From Amoebophrya sp. A120 (lineage: Eukaryota; Sar; Dinophyceae; Syndiniales; Amoebophryaceae), in contig CAJINV010000002.1 in the NCBI GenBank assembly GCA_905178155.1, positions 5,994,476 to 6,058,475 on the forward strand: a DNA stretch of 64,000 nt, written 5' to 3'. This document shows positions 32,237-43,503 of this stretch, one piece after another. Below the pieces are notes generated by a model that was given only the letters and a program-made list of their open reading frames with translations, was not told the origin of the DNA and ran no database searches. Numbering within the stretch: the stretch's first letter is position 1; every line of letters begins with the position of its first letter. The position numbers and the translations under genes are program-made.

Positions 32237-33169
32237 GGCACTCGCAATACCTCTTTAAGCAGATGTGAATAAATTGGCCGTGTCTATCAAACTACCAGCG
32301 ACCGACTCGTCGCTTTATTTCGACAACCGAACCTCCTGGTAGAGTAAAGCGGCATATTGTATTGCTGGGGTACCGTGACTCGAGTGGGGGAAATAGTCGG
32401 AGTCAACTGCGTTCTTCTAGCTGACCATAGTTGCTCACTTTGGAAATTTTTGCACGACATGATGGTCGAAAAATGGCAGTGGTGCCTTTTTACTAGCACA
32501 AAAACCTACTGAAACAGCTGGCCGCTGGCAGCAGAAACGACAGGCAAGGCTAGTACAAGTAGAACGAAGTAGTAAAATCTTCGAGGCGTCAAAAATAAAA
32601 AATCTCATGATTTCAATTACCGCAGAGCTTCTCGACCGACGAAAAAAGGCGTGCTATTTCTGTATACAAGAACAACTTTGACTTGTGCGAAGGGCGCTGC
32701 TTGCTAGAAATACGACACTACTCACTTTGAAACGTGCTCCTTAGTGCAAAAAAGGCGTCAACCGATCATCTTTTCGACATCATCTTCTGACTTTCGGTTC
32801 TACTAGCAGCCGAATGACGTCTAGCGCGACACACAGCAAAGGATAAGGAACACCAAAACCACGTAGAATTATACTTACAGAGTAGAGCGTGAGTTTTTCA
32901 AACTCTTTTATTTGCTACACTGGAGTACCGGTTCTGTAGTTTTCTTTACTTAGTCCGGTACCGGTGACAGTACCCGGATGAAGTCGTTCGCGTTCGCCAT
33001 TTATTATGCATTTCGTGTCGCTTGTCGAAAAGGGAAAGGAATTCGTCCTGAATCATTCTCAGAATCAAGATCTTCATTTTCAGCAATGTCGTTGTCTTTC
33101 AGAAATGATCAAAATCTGCAAATACGAACAGAAATGACCATCACATCGCATCCGCCCTGCCCAGACAAC
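32237..33169. other. Intergenic region
   Basis: About 0.9 kb of spacer. A 160-codon plus frame (32978-33460) largely overlaps the 3' end of the TrmO gene in antisense and shows no family features. Nothing else seen. Confidence 0.4.
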
Positions 33170-35185
33170 CTAGGCTCCCCCTTCAGACGCGGCCAACGTG
33201 AAAGCAGTAGAAGTCGAGGAAGGGTTTCCTTTCGCTACCTTGATGTCGAGCACGCTCCCGTCCATTTCATGGGTTCCGTTATTGGGGTTTCGTGGTGCAA
33301 AGGTGCTATTACACATCGGAGTGGTAACATCATTTCCACCAACATGCTGTACAAGTACAACATCCCCTTCATGCTCCGATCTGATGTGGTCGCCTCCCGT
33401 TCTAGGCCCAGAGGAATCTCCCCCGGCAGGACCAGGACCACCTTCAGCAGCTGGTGGTAATATTTCCGTTCTAGCACAACATGCACTTGTAGTTTTCTCT
33501 GCAGTGGCCCAGCAGGTGTTTTTCTCCTTTCCCGAACGGGAAGAGATCATGGGCTCTATGAGGAAGATCTCGAATGATTCCACTTCCGTTGTTGTATTTT
33601 CGGCTTCTAGTACGTCAGTCGTTCTTCGGGAACAAGCTGGTATGGTTTTAGTACTTGATCCAGTTTTTCTTATTTCCTTGTCCTGATCGACGCCGACGCC
33701 AACAAGCTCAGGCTCTTTAATACTGGGCAGCTCTTTCTTCAACCGAAACAGAACGTTTAGGTGATCAAAGTAAAACGCCCAGACACTGCGCTGCTTTTGC
33801 TGTTTTTTATTTCGCTTGTGCTGTTGGGTTCGAATGTCCATGGAAACCACTTCCGTGATGGCTTTTTTCAGGTCGGCAACGTCGGAGTAAATGTAGTTGT
33901 CGTGCGAGAACAACTTATTCGAGGAGGACCTAGTACTTGATCTACTACAATTCGTGGTTGAAGATACACTGGTCGTGCTGGTGTTGGTGCCCGTTTTACA
34001 TGTAGAAGTGTCCCCGCAACTTGTTGTTGACGTTATAACATGTTGTGGTTCTTCTAGTACTTGGAGATCATGTTGAGTCGGCTTGGGCTTTCGCTTTTGG
34101 ACCAGCTCGTGCAACTGTGTTACAGCTTCGTCTGTCCACTGCACCGCCTTACTTTGCTGCTTTTTCAGGCACCAACTCGGGTAGTGGGATACTGACACGG
34201 AAGCTGGTGGAGATGCAGGTCTTCTTACTTCTGAAGTTGTAGTGGGCGCAGCGCTAGAAGTTGTACAGCTACTGGCGGTAGAAGTACCCAAAGCAGCATC
34301 TGCGCCAGCGCACGAACTTGAGGCAGTAGTTCTTTCCTCACGTATTACCTCCGCCGGTACAGCAGCCCTGCTACTGCTGTCGTCCACTTTTCGCCTCTTC
34401 ACGGTAACTTTCTCTACAAAAGTCTTGGCGGTTTTTGTGTAAAAGTTGTTGGCGCCTCCATGATCCCCAGTTCTACACGACCTATCATGCTGCTGCAATT
34501 CCCCTTCCTCCACCTCGTCCGTAGAAGTGGGACCACCTCCCCCGCTGCAGTTCAAGAACTCCGCTACCGGCGCCGCGTCCAAGATGTGATAGGGTTTCAA
34601 ATCGACAATGAACGTCTTGTCCACGACATCCGCACCGGCAACGATCACGGTCCGCCCTTCGATCCTCTCGATCCGCATCACCGTCATGCCGATGTTATTC
34701 GGACGGTGCGGAGCGCGGGTCGCAAACACTCCCGACGCGTCGCCATCCCCCAACCGCGGCGGCTTCACACAGGCCTTGCTAGGTTTGGATCTTGCTGCTG
34801 CTGTTCTTACGGCGCTTGACGGCACGGCCGCGGAGGGTGCAGCGGGAAGAACGACGAGGTCCGCTCCTGGTTCAACGGCTGCATGTTTTTCACCTGAAGA
34901 TCTTCCTGGTAGCTGCTGCCCAGCACCGGGTGGTTCAGACCCAGCACCGGCCACCGTGATTGCGTTCTGTTTTTGCACTTTCTCCTTTTGCTCATTCCGA
35001 TCGAACAGAAACAACACCCAGACGTGCGAAAAGTTTTCCAACCCGCGCAGGTAATCCGGCGACAAATCGCTTTCCAGCTCGATCCGGCCCTTCACGCTTT
35101 CACAGCAGCCCTGCCGCGGGCAACCGAAACAGGAGTGGAAGGGGGAGTGGAAGGTCGCCACACGCCGGAAAGTCACTTCGTTCAT
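33170..35185 (-). CDS. TrmO-type tRNA (t6A37) N6-methyltransferase with long low-complexity insert
   Basis: TrmO/TsaA (UPF0066) family. TrmO methylates N6-threonylcarbamoyladenosine at tRNA position 37 using SAM. Single exon, 671 codons. Near the N-terminus: ATFHSPFHSCFGCPRQG, GRIEL, then LRGLENFSHVWVLFLFDRNE, all family hallmarks. After an Ala/Ser-rich insert of about 75 residues come PPRLGDGDASGVFATRAPHR, PNNIGMTVMRIERIEG and VDLKPYHILDAAPVAEF. A Ser/Thr/Lys-rich stretch follows, and then YPSWCLKKQQSKAVQWTDEA and QLHELVQKRK resemble the small C-terminal part of eukaryotic TRMO. The last 300 residues are acidic/Ser-rich with one ordered block (SVWAFYFDHLNVLFRLKKEL). Bacterial TrmO is about 235 residues, so this one is nearly three times as long. 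Start at the ATG at 35185. Confidence 0.88.
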   Translation of the reverse strand: MNEVTFRRVATFHSPFHSCFGCPRQGCCESVKGRIELESDLSPDYLRGLENFSHVWVLFLFDRNEQKEKVQKQNAITVAGAGSEPPGAGQQLPGRSSGEKHAAVEPGADLVVLPAAPSAAVPSSAVRTAAARSKPSKACVKPPRLGDGDASGVFATRAPHRPNNIGMTVMRIERIEGRTVIVAGADVVDKTFIVDLKPYHILDAAPVAEFLNCSGGGGPTSTDEVEEGELQQHDRSCRTGDHGGANNFYTKTAKTFVEKVTVKRRKVDDSSSRAAVPAEVIREERTTASSSCAGADAALGTSTASSCTTSSAAPTTTSEVRRPASPPASVSVSHYPSWCLKKQQSKAVQWTDEAVTQLHELVQKRKPKPTQHDLQVLEEPQHVITSTTSCGDTSTCKTGTNTSTTSVSSTTNCSRSSTRSSSNKLFSHDNYIYSDVADLKKAITEVVSMDIRTQQHKRNKKQQKQRSVWAFYFDHLNVLFRLKKELPSIKEPELVGVGVDQDKEIRKTGSSTKTIPACSRRTTDVLEAENTTTEVESFEIFLIEPMISSRSGKEKNTCWATAEKTTSACCARTEILPPAAEGGPGPAGGDSSGPRTGGDHIRSEHEGDVVLVQHVGGNDVTTPMCNSTFAPRNPNNGTHEMDGSVLDIKVAKGNPSSTSTAFTLAASEGGA

Positions 35186-36152
35186 TTTTGTCTTTTATAA
35201 AGTGCGTGATAAGGATCTCATCTGAATGATATACAGCGTCGACGTAAGTACCTCCTAAGACGAAATACAGAAACAGAAACAGCACGGAGACGGACGTGAG
35301 GGCGTCAATAGAAAGCCGGAGGAAAAAAACAAGTACAAGCAGTCTAAAAAGCATATAAAGTCGTGTCTCGAAGATAAAGCTCTGACGATGTTCGCTGTTG
35401 TGAGTGCATCGGCGGCGCGAATGAAAACGAAATCATAATCAACATATACTGTTTAATAAACTTTGTGCTCTGGCGATCAACATCCGGAATGACACTCTAG
35501 AATCTTAGGTTTAGGACCATGCGCCGGGGGATTGCTTGGGAACAAGAAAAACACCAGATCTTGCTTTTGTATGCATTTCTTGCGCCATTCGATCGCAGAG
35601 AAATTTTCGAAAGTGAATAACGGGGGAATTACTTACTCCTTCCAACATTTTGATCGGTGGTTGCCGTCCGAATCTGATTCGGATTTTTGCGGTATCTTGT
35701 CTCGCTTGCTTCGTGCTGAGGATCATTTTCATAGATCTCCGACTTGAGAATCCTGAGAGGATAGAATTAGAATTTTAATTTCGAGCACAAGATAGAAGCA
35801 GCTCCCGGCATTTTTTGCGATAGTGCTCTGGTTCTTACATTCGGCTATGCAACTACTTGAAACAAAATCCTTCTCTTCAACATCAGCACGTGAAAGCTTT
35901 CAGCTTTGGAAGAACCACTAGCACTAGAAAAAACCACTCGAGGTGTCAAACTTCCCTGTTGCCGGTCGCGTGCAGCTCTTGGTCCCCTGCACAGGATGGG
36001 CCACGTGGGAGTATGTTGGTTCCCAGAACAACTATGGCAAAGTTCAAATTGTCGATGAGGAACGGTATCTAAAATGGTCTTAGCAGCGGCCAGAGAAGTA
36101 CGTTTTGGATGAGTACTTTGGGCGGGATGAAAAAACAAACTCCGGCATCACA
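35186..36152. other. Intergenic region
   Basis: Spacer between the small orphan gene and the TrmO gene. Short frames only; no repeat recognised. Confidence 0.4.
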
Positions 36153-37317
36153 TCACGCACTGTTCCCCCCTTCATCCATGGCTGCTTTTTCGTAAATTCC
36201 GCCACGAACCAGCTCGAAATTCTTTTTCCGTGCGGAGATGTGCGGTAGCTGGCCTGTGGGGGTTCCCTTCCGCAGCACCTTGCCGTCGTCATCCAGCAAC
36301 ACAAAACTCTTGAACTCTGGCGGCACCCAAACCAGCTTGAAGGCGACTCTGCTCTGAAACTGCACGTGCGCCACGTATGCCGTTCTCAGACGTTACATTC
36401 TCAACTCCTGTTCTTGCATGCATTTGTATATGCACAGATGGCAATAGAACCAAAAGTGAAAGAGGGAAGGTTGCGCCTTTTGCATTAGAGATTCGGAGCT
36501 GATTATAATGTTACCGAGCGCGACGTCGAGGACTTGTCACGCGAAGGATGTTGCTGCCAATTCAGTAGCATGAGAAATTCATGTAACTACAGTTGAGAAT
36601 GTAACGTCTGAGGGTCCCATACCACGTCCTCGGGACTTGGCAGGACGTGGCAGCCGTTGGTGCAGGTGGACCAACTCCCGCCCTCGCCTAACTCGGGGAT
36701 ACTCGCCTTCTGGATGTGCGGTCCGAGCTGGTTCTGCCTCGATATCGCTTTCACCAACCCGCTGGCGTTTTCCTCGTGCATCACGTTGCCGTATCCTGAG
36801 TAAAAACGTACCCGCGCCAGAGTTGTAATGCAGATTTGCAAAGACAGGAAGACTTGTGATGCGCATCCCCATGAGAGCCATTTCCAATTCGTGTTTTGGA
36901 ATTTGTGATGCTGTGAACAGTATGAGCTGATGGATTTCTGATGCAGCTGGCATTGCGTACTACACACAGACTGCAACTTGTCATGCGTGACTCACAAAAT
37001 TTCTAGGTTTGTGTTGCAAAATCTCCATCTTGACTCTGGTGTGGGGATGTTTTTCCTCACAATATGCCGAGCATGGTCGTTAGGTCGCAGTGGTTATCGT
37101 CGTTGAAAGCGTGGCTGGTCTCGTACAGCTCTGACTTTAACCCCCCCGCGAGGAGCAGTGCTTTCCGCGTAACGGAAGCCCAGTCGGCATCCAGTTGCGT
37201 CTGCTCGAGGTTGGCCACCCGCTCTAGCACGGACGCCAAGCGCTGGCAGGCGGTACCCGGAAACTTGGCGTCGATGATCCGCCCGGCAACTTCCCGGTGG
37301 GGAAAGGGGTACTTCAT
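36153..37317 (-). CDS. Hypothetical protein, about 210 residues, three exons split by two introners
   Basis: Model exons: 37317-37067, 36792-36622, 36375-36153, joined at exact 5-bp target duplications and in frame throughout. Exon 1: MKYPFPHREVAGRIIDAKFP, then an amphipathic helix LASVLERVANLEQTQLDADW and ALLLAGGLKSELYETSHAFN, ending DNHCDLTTMLG. Exon 2: NVMHEENASGLVKAISRQNQ and Cys/Trp-rich EGGSWSTCTNGCHV. Exon 3: AHVQFQSRVAFKLVWVPPEF then KSFVLLDDDGKVLRKGTPTG. The dense, ordered composition with a conserved look suggests a soluble globular protein, but I cannot name the family. No signal peptide. The clean splicing model itself is good evidence that the gene is real. Confidence 0.75.
36376..36621. 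mobile_element. Introner, family B (CTCAACTGTTACA-type core)
   Basis: Ends TATGGGACCCTCAGACGTTAC and complement. Exact target duplication CGTGG (minus). Removal joins SPEDV to AHVQFQSRV. Confidence 0.9.
36793..37066. mobile_element. Introner, family E/F variant (GAAAAACATCCCCACACC core)
   Basis: Ends carry GAAAAACATCCCCACACCAG and the related TAAAAACGTACCCGCGCCAG. Exact target duplication CGGCA. Removal joins TTMLG to NVMHEEN. Confidence 0.9.
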
Positions 37318-37329
37318 TTCTTCTGGATG

Positions 37330-38262
37330 TAAGTTTTATCTTTTACGATGATGTCCTCGACGTCGTGTGAAAATCAGATACAAATGCAGAATGATCGAAG
37401 AAAAGGACAAAATTATGTTCAGTGTGATACTTCAAATGCAATCGTCAAACCAAGAGTCCTCGTCTGAACAAGCAATACTACATCAGAGATGGGTACACAT
37501 ATAGGAACCTAAACCAGAGAAATGGATCGGGGGAAGGTAGGTAGGTTGTGTTCTTGAGAGGCGAAAGTGCTGATAGACCTGAACTAGCATCTTTTGATGT
37601 AGCAATCAATGGACTCATTCTTGTTTCACTACGACGGCGTGTGTCGAGAGCATCAAAAATTTCACCAGTCACCGGGCGCTTATTGAAGATTCAAACATCA
37701 TCATACCAGCAAAAATTGTTAGGGTAAAAGGGGTGCTCCTAGCAGTACCAGGCCGCCACAACTACGTCAATTATGTGTGGATAATCATGTTGAGCGCCAT
37801 TCTCACGCAGGATGAGCTACGGCGCAGGCAGTCTGTGCAACTATGCCCTTTGGTGCAGGAGCTTTCGCTCATGTTAACATGGTGTTGGTCAGAAGATTTC
37901 ATCTAAAATGGAAGATTTCATCTAAAAGTCAATTTTTCAGCGAAGTTATCGCTATGGATAACTCACTTATGTATCTACTAGAAAACCACCTCGATCGTTG
38001 ATTTTTATATCACCAAGAGCACTTGGGTATGTGCTAATCATCATGATCATTCATCCTGCACTAGGGGGGGACGTGCGGAGGGGTTGGGGTTCGAGTTCGT
38101 TTCAAGCTGCATCTCGGAAATTTATCACTGCAGGTGCTGCTGCTGCTCGGTCGCTTTTTTTATTTGTACGCGCTAGCCATGATCTTGATGGGACCAAACA
38201 GTAAACGCTAGATTGGTACTAATACCTATGCTTTAACATGCAAAACTCGTCGCACGACTTTT
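37330..38262. other. Intergenic region
   Basis: Spacer downstream of the glycosyltransferase gene. No supported frame, no repeat recognised. Confidence 0.4.
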
Positions 38263-41200
38263 TCAATCGCCATCCAAAAAACCTACGAGCTCCGCCCCGA
38301 GGTCCGCCTCTATGACCTGCCTCACCGTCGCCAGCAGCGCGAACAGACGTTGCTCCGGACTACGAAAAAAGTGATCGTAGAGGTAGGCGCCGAGCTTCTT
38401 CCGCTTTTCTATTTCGTCTTCCGGCATCTGAAAGAGTCTTCGTAAGGTTTTCCGTTCCACAAAGTCTTGCAGAAACCGCCGGGCTCGCTGTCTCCCGGCT
38501 ATTGTGTTGGTGTCGTTGAAAAAGGAAAATGAAGCTGGTTCTTGTTCCTCATGCGCCGGAGCCAGTAGTCCATCTTTCGATGCTAATCCGTATGAACTGC
38601 AAAAGTATCGTACTCGTATAAATGCATATACAAACTTCCTCAGCATGAGAAATACAATTTGTAATGCTAATTTACCTTAAGAAAAGGATTTGTAATGCAA
38701 GACTTGCATTTATACGAGTACGATACTTTTGCACAGGATAATCCGCTGTTGAGGACAATGTGCTGTTTATGCAAAACCGTGGCAGCATCATCCCGAATCC
38801 CTCCCGATTTCGCAAGATCAAACCGACTGTCGTAGTACTGTTTTAGATTCTCCGCCACCTTTCCCCACAGTTCCGCCTTTCTGCTCGCATTTTGCGTGTG
38901 TTCCAGCAGATCCAATAACGGCTGGGCGACGGGCGCAAGACCGCGATGTTGAACGACAGTCGTTGATGCTGGTGAAGGTCTGCCGTCGTTGATGAGGGGC
39001 GGCTCTTGTGCGGAAGAAGTAGTGGCGCCAACCTGCTCACCGTGGTCATCCACAGTACCAGGAATAGTAGTACTTCTTTCCCACTTTTTCCGCTCGAACT
39101 CGGCCCGGGAGATTTTTCGTAATATTTCCTTTTCCAAAACCATCGTACTGTAGGGGTTTCTGAACGCCCGCTCGGGGATTTTCACGACCACCGACTCCCA
39201 GAGACCCTTGGGCAGAAAGCCTTCGTACGCGTAAGAAAACCCGTCCGCAATAACCACCTATAAACAGTAAATGATTTTCCGCACACGTACAACTAGAACT
39301 ACAACTACATGTATATATGCGGCTTCTGCATGACAAAACTTTTCGGCACTCCTATTCACCAAGACAAGCGACAGCCTCCAACTTGGCGAATGGTTGTGAT
39401 GCATCTTATTATCGGTGTTCCGGAATATCTGTATTGCATACCACCGGCACCGCACCCACAGCGAGGGCTAGGTAGAACCGGTGGGTCCACCGGCCGTCGC
39501 CGCGGGGAATGAGCATGAAGGTGGTGTTTTTCATCTGGGTCAGATACCATATGACTTGCTCAAACGTTACAATCTCAGACGTTACAATAGAATCTGGAAT
39601 TTGTGTTGCATTATGAGCATGACAGATTCGCACAGCGTTCCACCTTTTGCAATACAAATTTCGCCAGATTGTCGTGGGGTTTGGGGCTCCGGAACTTGTC
39701 ATGCGCAATCCTATGGGACTTGGCTAGATCATGCACTCCACCTGCATCACAGATTTCCATATTCTATTGTAACGTTTGAGATTGTAACACCTGAGCGGGT
39801 TATATACCAATCCTGCCGCTTCTGGATCAGAAATTTCGAGACGACAGGAACATCAGTTATCAAAGAAAAAAAGTTCGTCACGATCACTCATGCGCATTCT
39901 TGCAATACAAAATTGTTTTTCATGCGTAAAAATGCATCACAGCCAAACTTTATTAGGGATTTCCCTAGTGTTTCTGCAACACAAGGAAAGTTTGTGATGC
40001 TGAGAAAATTTGTAATGCAAAACCTGCAAGTTAGTGACTGTGACAAACTTTTTTCTCTCCATATCGGTTCCGGGCTTTTTAATCGCTGCTTTATTCTTGT
40101 TTTTCAACCTTTCATCTACTTCGGCAACAACTGACGTTGCGGGTTCCGCTTTCGCTTCTAAAACTTCTTCCCACGCCTGAATGGTGTTCGCCAGTGGTTT
40201 CACGTAGTCCGAGGGGCAGGAGAGCATGCTCTCGGCGAAGACCGCGTATTTGTCAATGAAGCTTTTTGTTCTGCTCACGGCGTTTTTATGGTTCAGTCCG
40301 GGGGCCGCGAGGGTAGAGGACGAACTGTAGGCGACCAGGAGGTCTTTCCGGTAAAACGAGTACATGGCCACAGGCAGGAGGTTCAGCCGCACCTCGGACG
40401 TCTGTGGAAACCCCCAGCCAAGGCGACACATCCCGAGCCAGGAAATCTTGTACCGGTTATAATTTCTGGATGATGATAGTACATTTTTCGACGGTTCTTC
40501 TTCTTGTGTGGTCCTCCCTGGAGAAGTTGCTGGTGCTGAGGGCGGTGATCTTTTTAGCGATCTTGGTACTTCTCCAGCCCCTGTTGCTTCCTCATTCATC
40601 TGTGCAGCTGCGCTTTCGTCATCGTCGTCCTTTTGGTTCATTATTGCAACCGCTCTCGCACCACTCAGCCTGACTCCTTTCCGCGGCTTCTCCACAGTGT
40701 CGTCCTGGAAGTAGCACCAGTCCTCGCACTGCGGCGGTTCGGTGATGACGTAGAGGCGGTAGCGATCGGGGTGACCAAGGAGAAAGAGATTCTTGTTCGG
40801 GCTCTTTTGGTGCTGCGCTGTGCCCGGAGATATCGTCCCTGGTGAAGAAGCAGGTCCATATGCTGTAGATGATGAGGAAGATGAGTCGAAAAAATTATAT
40901 CCCGGCTTCGCATCCGCCAGTAAATTGTCGTACTGATTATGGCCAAACGCGTCCTGGTCGCGAAAGATGACACGAACGCGGAGACTAGGTGGACCAGTAC
41001 TGCCTTCTGATTTATTTGTGGTTTCTTCTTGTTCTGCAAGCAAATGACTATCTGCTCCAAAAGTTTCTGTGTCCAGTGCTTTATGGCGTTCTCAAATGTT
41101 ACATTCTCAGCTGTTACATGATTTGTCATGCAGAATGACCATGAGCCACCAGACGATCAAGCTGCTTCGCATGACAAGTTCTCGAATGGCTACACAGCGT

Positions 41201-42849
41201 CTAAATCTGTACCAAATCTGTCATGCAAGACGCGCAAGCTCCCGCCTTTCATTTTTGCCATTCTTGCATCACAAATTCATGTAACACTTGAGAATGTAAC
41301 AGTTGAGAGCGCCATATGCTTCTAGCAACTGTTCGAAGGGTTTCGTCTCCAGCCCAGTGTAGTCGGTGAACCACTTTTGGACCAGAAGGAAAATATTCAT
41401 GTGAATCATATTGGTGCTCCTGTCTTCCAACTGTTGCCCCAGCACCAGCGCGGAGTTTATATGCGCTGTCCACTTCTTCCGCAGTGCCCGTATCTGCTCC
41501 ACGAGTTGTCTCAGAGCAGCGGGGGAGTCGATCTTCTCTTGAACGGCCGCGAGGTGGACAAAATTCATCTTTTTCCGTACTCCTGCAAGACCGTGGTCTT
41601 TAATATTACGATGGTTTTTCTCCTCTACTTTCCTTATCTTTTCTGTTCGCTGCAAGAGCTTCGCCGGCCCAAGCGCGGTGGCAATGTCTTCTACGACGGA
41701 AAAGTCTGGAACATTATCAGGACCTTCAGTCCGATCACTACGAGTACGATCTGCATCTAGATCTGCTTGCTCACGATCATCATTATTTCCAAAATTCAAC
41801 TCTATCCTATGCTCGGGAAACACGGCGTGCCACGCGGATGTGAGAAGCTTGAACTCTTTCTCCGATACATCCGGTCCGTCCCTGATCTCGCGCGAGTAGT
41901 ACCGGTTATACCCCAGTGCCTCAAGAAAAGTCGTGATTGGCGTGGTGTTTGCAGCTTGTGCGGAGGTAGTTGAAGAAGATGATTTGTCGTGTGTAGTTGT
42001 AGAACCAGCTGTCCCTGCAGTGGGAGAAGTTGAAGTGCTCCCGCGCGACGTTTTTCTATTTTTCCTAGTACTCCGCCAAAACAAGGAGACCGTGGACGCA
42101 GAGAAGTGCGTTTGCTCCGTTTCGCGGAGCGTCGGACGGCGAAGAATTCGGGGCTGCGAAAATTTTTTCGACTGATTTTTGTCTCGATTTTGCCACTGGT
42201 CATCGTGGGGTTCCTGCGGTTTCGCTGTGTCGTAGTTGACCTGCCATGCCTTTGCTGTACTTCTGTCACCATCTTCGTTGGGAGTAGAAGAGTTGTTCGC
42301 ACGACCGTCGTGAAAATTTACTGTTTGTGCCTCGCCGTCGCTCCCCACCTCTACCGACGTTCTTGGTGATACTTGTTCGCGACCGCCCTGTGTCGACGTA
42401 TTGGTACTAGCTAGCCTTCCATAGTTTTCACCCCCTTTACCTTCTAGTTCATCTCCTTGCCGAAGGAGACATTGGTCAATCTCTTCTTCCCAGAACGGCT
42501 TGCGAAGTTGTTCATCTGCAACATCAGGGACGTCGGGCCGTTCCGCTGCCTTGCTGCTGCCACCTCTCGTGGTGCTGCTGTCGAGGTCCCAGTCCAGAGG
42601 CCTCGAAAAGTCCAACCCAGACCCGCAAAATCTATTCAAGACCACTGGCGCAGCCGAGGATAACGATAGTTCTTCCGCAGCGGCGAGAGTGACAAGGAAG
42701 TAGAGCAGGCGGAACATATTGCGAAGCACCCACCACGGAAATGATGATGAAACACAACGCCAAATACCAGGAGCAATAGCCATCCTGGCCTTGGCTTCCT
42801 TCACCTTGATGAACATAGTTTCGCGTACAAAATGCGATATGCGCTTCAT
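38263..42849 (-). CDS. Exostosin-family (GT47-like) glycosyltransferase, six exons, five introners
   Basis: Type II membrane glycosyltransferase resembling exostosins and plant GT47 enzymes, which work in the Golgi. Model exons: 42849-41317, 41081-40064, 39857-39805, 39549-39441, 39258-38741, 38590-38263, about 1180 residues. Near the N-terminus, VLRNMFRLLYFLVTLAAA is a likely signal anchor, followed by a long Ser/Thr/Asp-rich stem. The nucleotide-sugar-binding half reads RQDWYLTQMKNTTFMLIPRG then DGRWTHRFYLALAVGAVPVV, IADGFSYAYEGFLPKGLWES and VVVKIPERAF, matching the exostosin pattern S-x-FCLxPRGDG...R...AxxxGCxPVVIxD...SVxIPE. The C-terminus is helical and charged. All five introns are introners; every join restores this motif chain. 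Donor and acceptor sugars cannot be told from sequence. Confidence 0.85.
38591..38740. mobile_element. Introner in glycosyltransferase gene, family A
   Basis: 150 bp; ends TGCAAAAGTATCGTACTCGT and complement, minus tips TATCCTG...TTCATA. Exact target duplication CGGAT, with two further matching bases. Removal joins LNSG to LASKDGLL. Confidence 0.92.
39259..39440. mobile_element. Introner in glycosyltransferase gene (TATGCAATACAGATATTCCG core)
   Basis: Ends share ATTCCGG/CCGCACACG-type blocks only weakly, with TATGCAATACAG facing CATTTACTGTTTATA. Exact target duplication GGTGG. Removal restores GAVPVVIADGF. Confidence 0.85.
39550..39804. mobile_element. Introner in glycosyltransferase gene, family G
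   Basis: Arms carry GCTCAAACGTTACAATCTCA and complement. Exact target duplication TGGTA. Removal joins KRQDWY to LTQMKNTTF. Confidence 0.92.
39858..40063. mobile_element. Introner in glycosyltransferase gene, family C (AAAAAAAGTTTGTCAC core)
   Basis: Arms GAGAAAAAAGTTTGTCAC and complement. Target copies ACCGA and ACTGA (4 of 5). Removal joins IKKPGTD to VPVVSKFLIQ. Confidence 0.87.
41082..41316. mobile_element. Introner in glycosyltransferase gene, family B
   Basis: Arms GGCGCTCTCAACTGTTACAT and near complement. Exact target duplication AAGCA. Removal joins EQLLEA to LDTETFGAD. Confidence 0.92.
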
Positions 42850-43503
42850 TTAAATTCTCACCGATACTTCGTTCGGTTCCGTGTCCGTGTCGCAAATCGA
42901 AGAGGTGCGAATGAAAAAATGGAACTAAACCCTTCGGCATGCGTCGATGCTAGGAATCAATTTCGTGATGCCTTCTTTTGATGAACCCCAAGCCTCACGA
43001 AGGTGAATGATCTTCTTTCTCAAACATATCTTCCAGATCGAAACAGCCCCCTCACAGCTGACCTTCCTGCGCTTCCACCTCATCCTCGCGATCCTAAACT
43101 ACTTGATCTTGATCCACGTCCGAGGCATTGATTTGCATGCGAAAGCGAAAGTGTCTTGATCCACGTCCAAAAGCGAAGACAATCTGGAGTGTCTAAAAAA
43201 TTTTGTTTCGGGTTTTTAGCACCTCCAATTTTGATGATCAGCGTCACTGAGCCGCTGTGTATTTTGATGTCGCGGCAGAATAAGTTGTTTGTGGTCTCGG
43301 GAAGCAAAAAAACGGAGACATTTACTACTCGGTCAAGGAGGGAGAAGTCTCCTGCCTTTGGTCATCAGCACACGAAAGCTAGTAAGTACCACAAACACGC
43401 GTCACGACTGGTTGTACTTATAATAATGGTCCTTCTGTAGACATACTAGATCTCTTCATCTCATTCTTGTTCCCCCCCTTCCGTCACACCACGCGGACCA
43501 TCT
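42850..43503. other. Intergenic region
   Basis: Upstream flank of the glycosyltransferase gene and 3' flank of the next. It contains two near-direct copies of CTTGATCCACGTCC about 45 bp apart (near 43110 and 43157). No gene supported. Confidence 0.4.
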
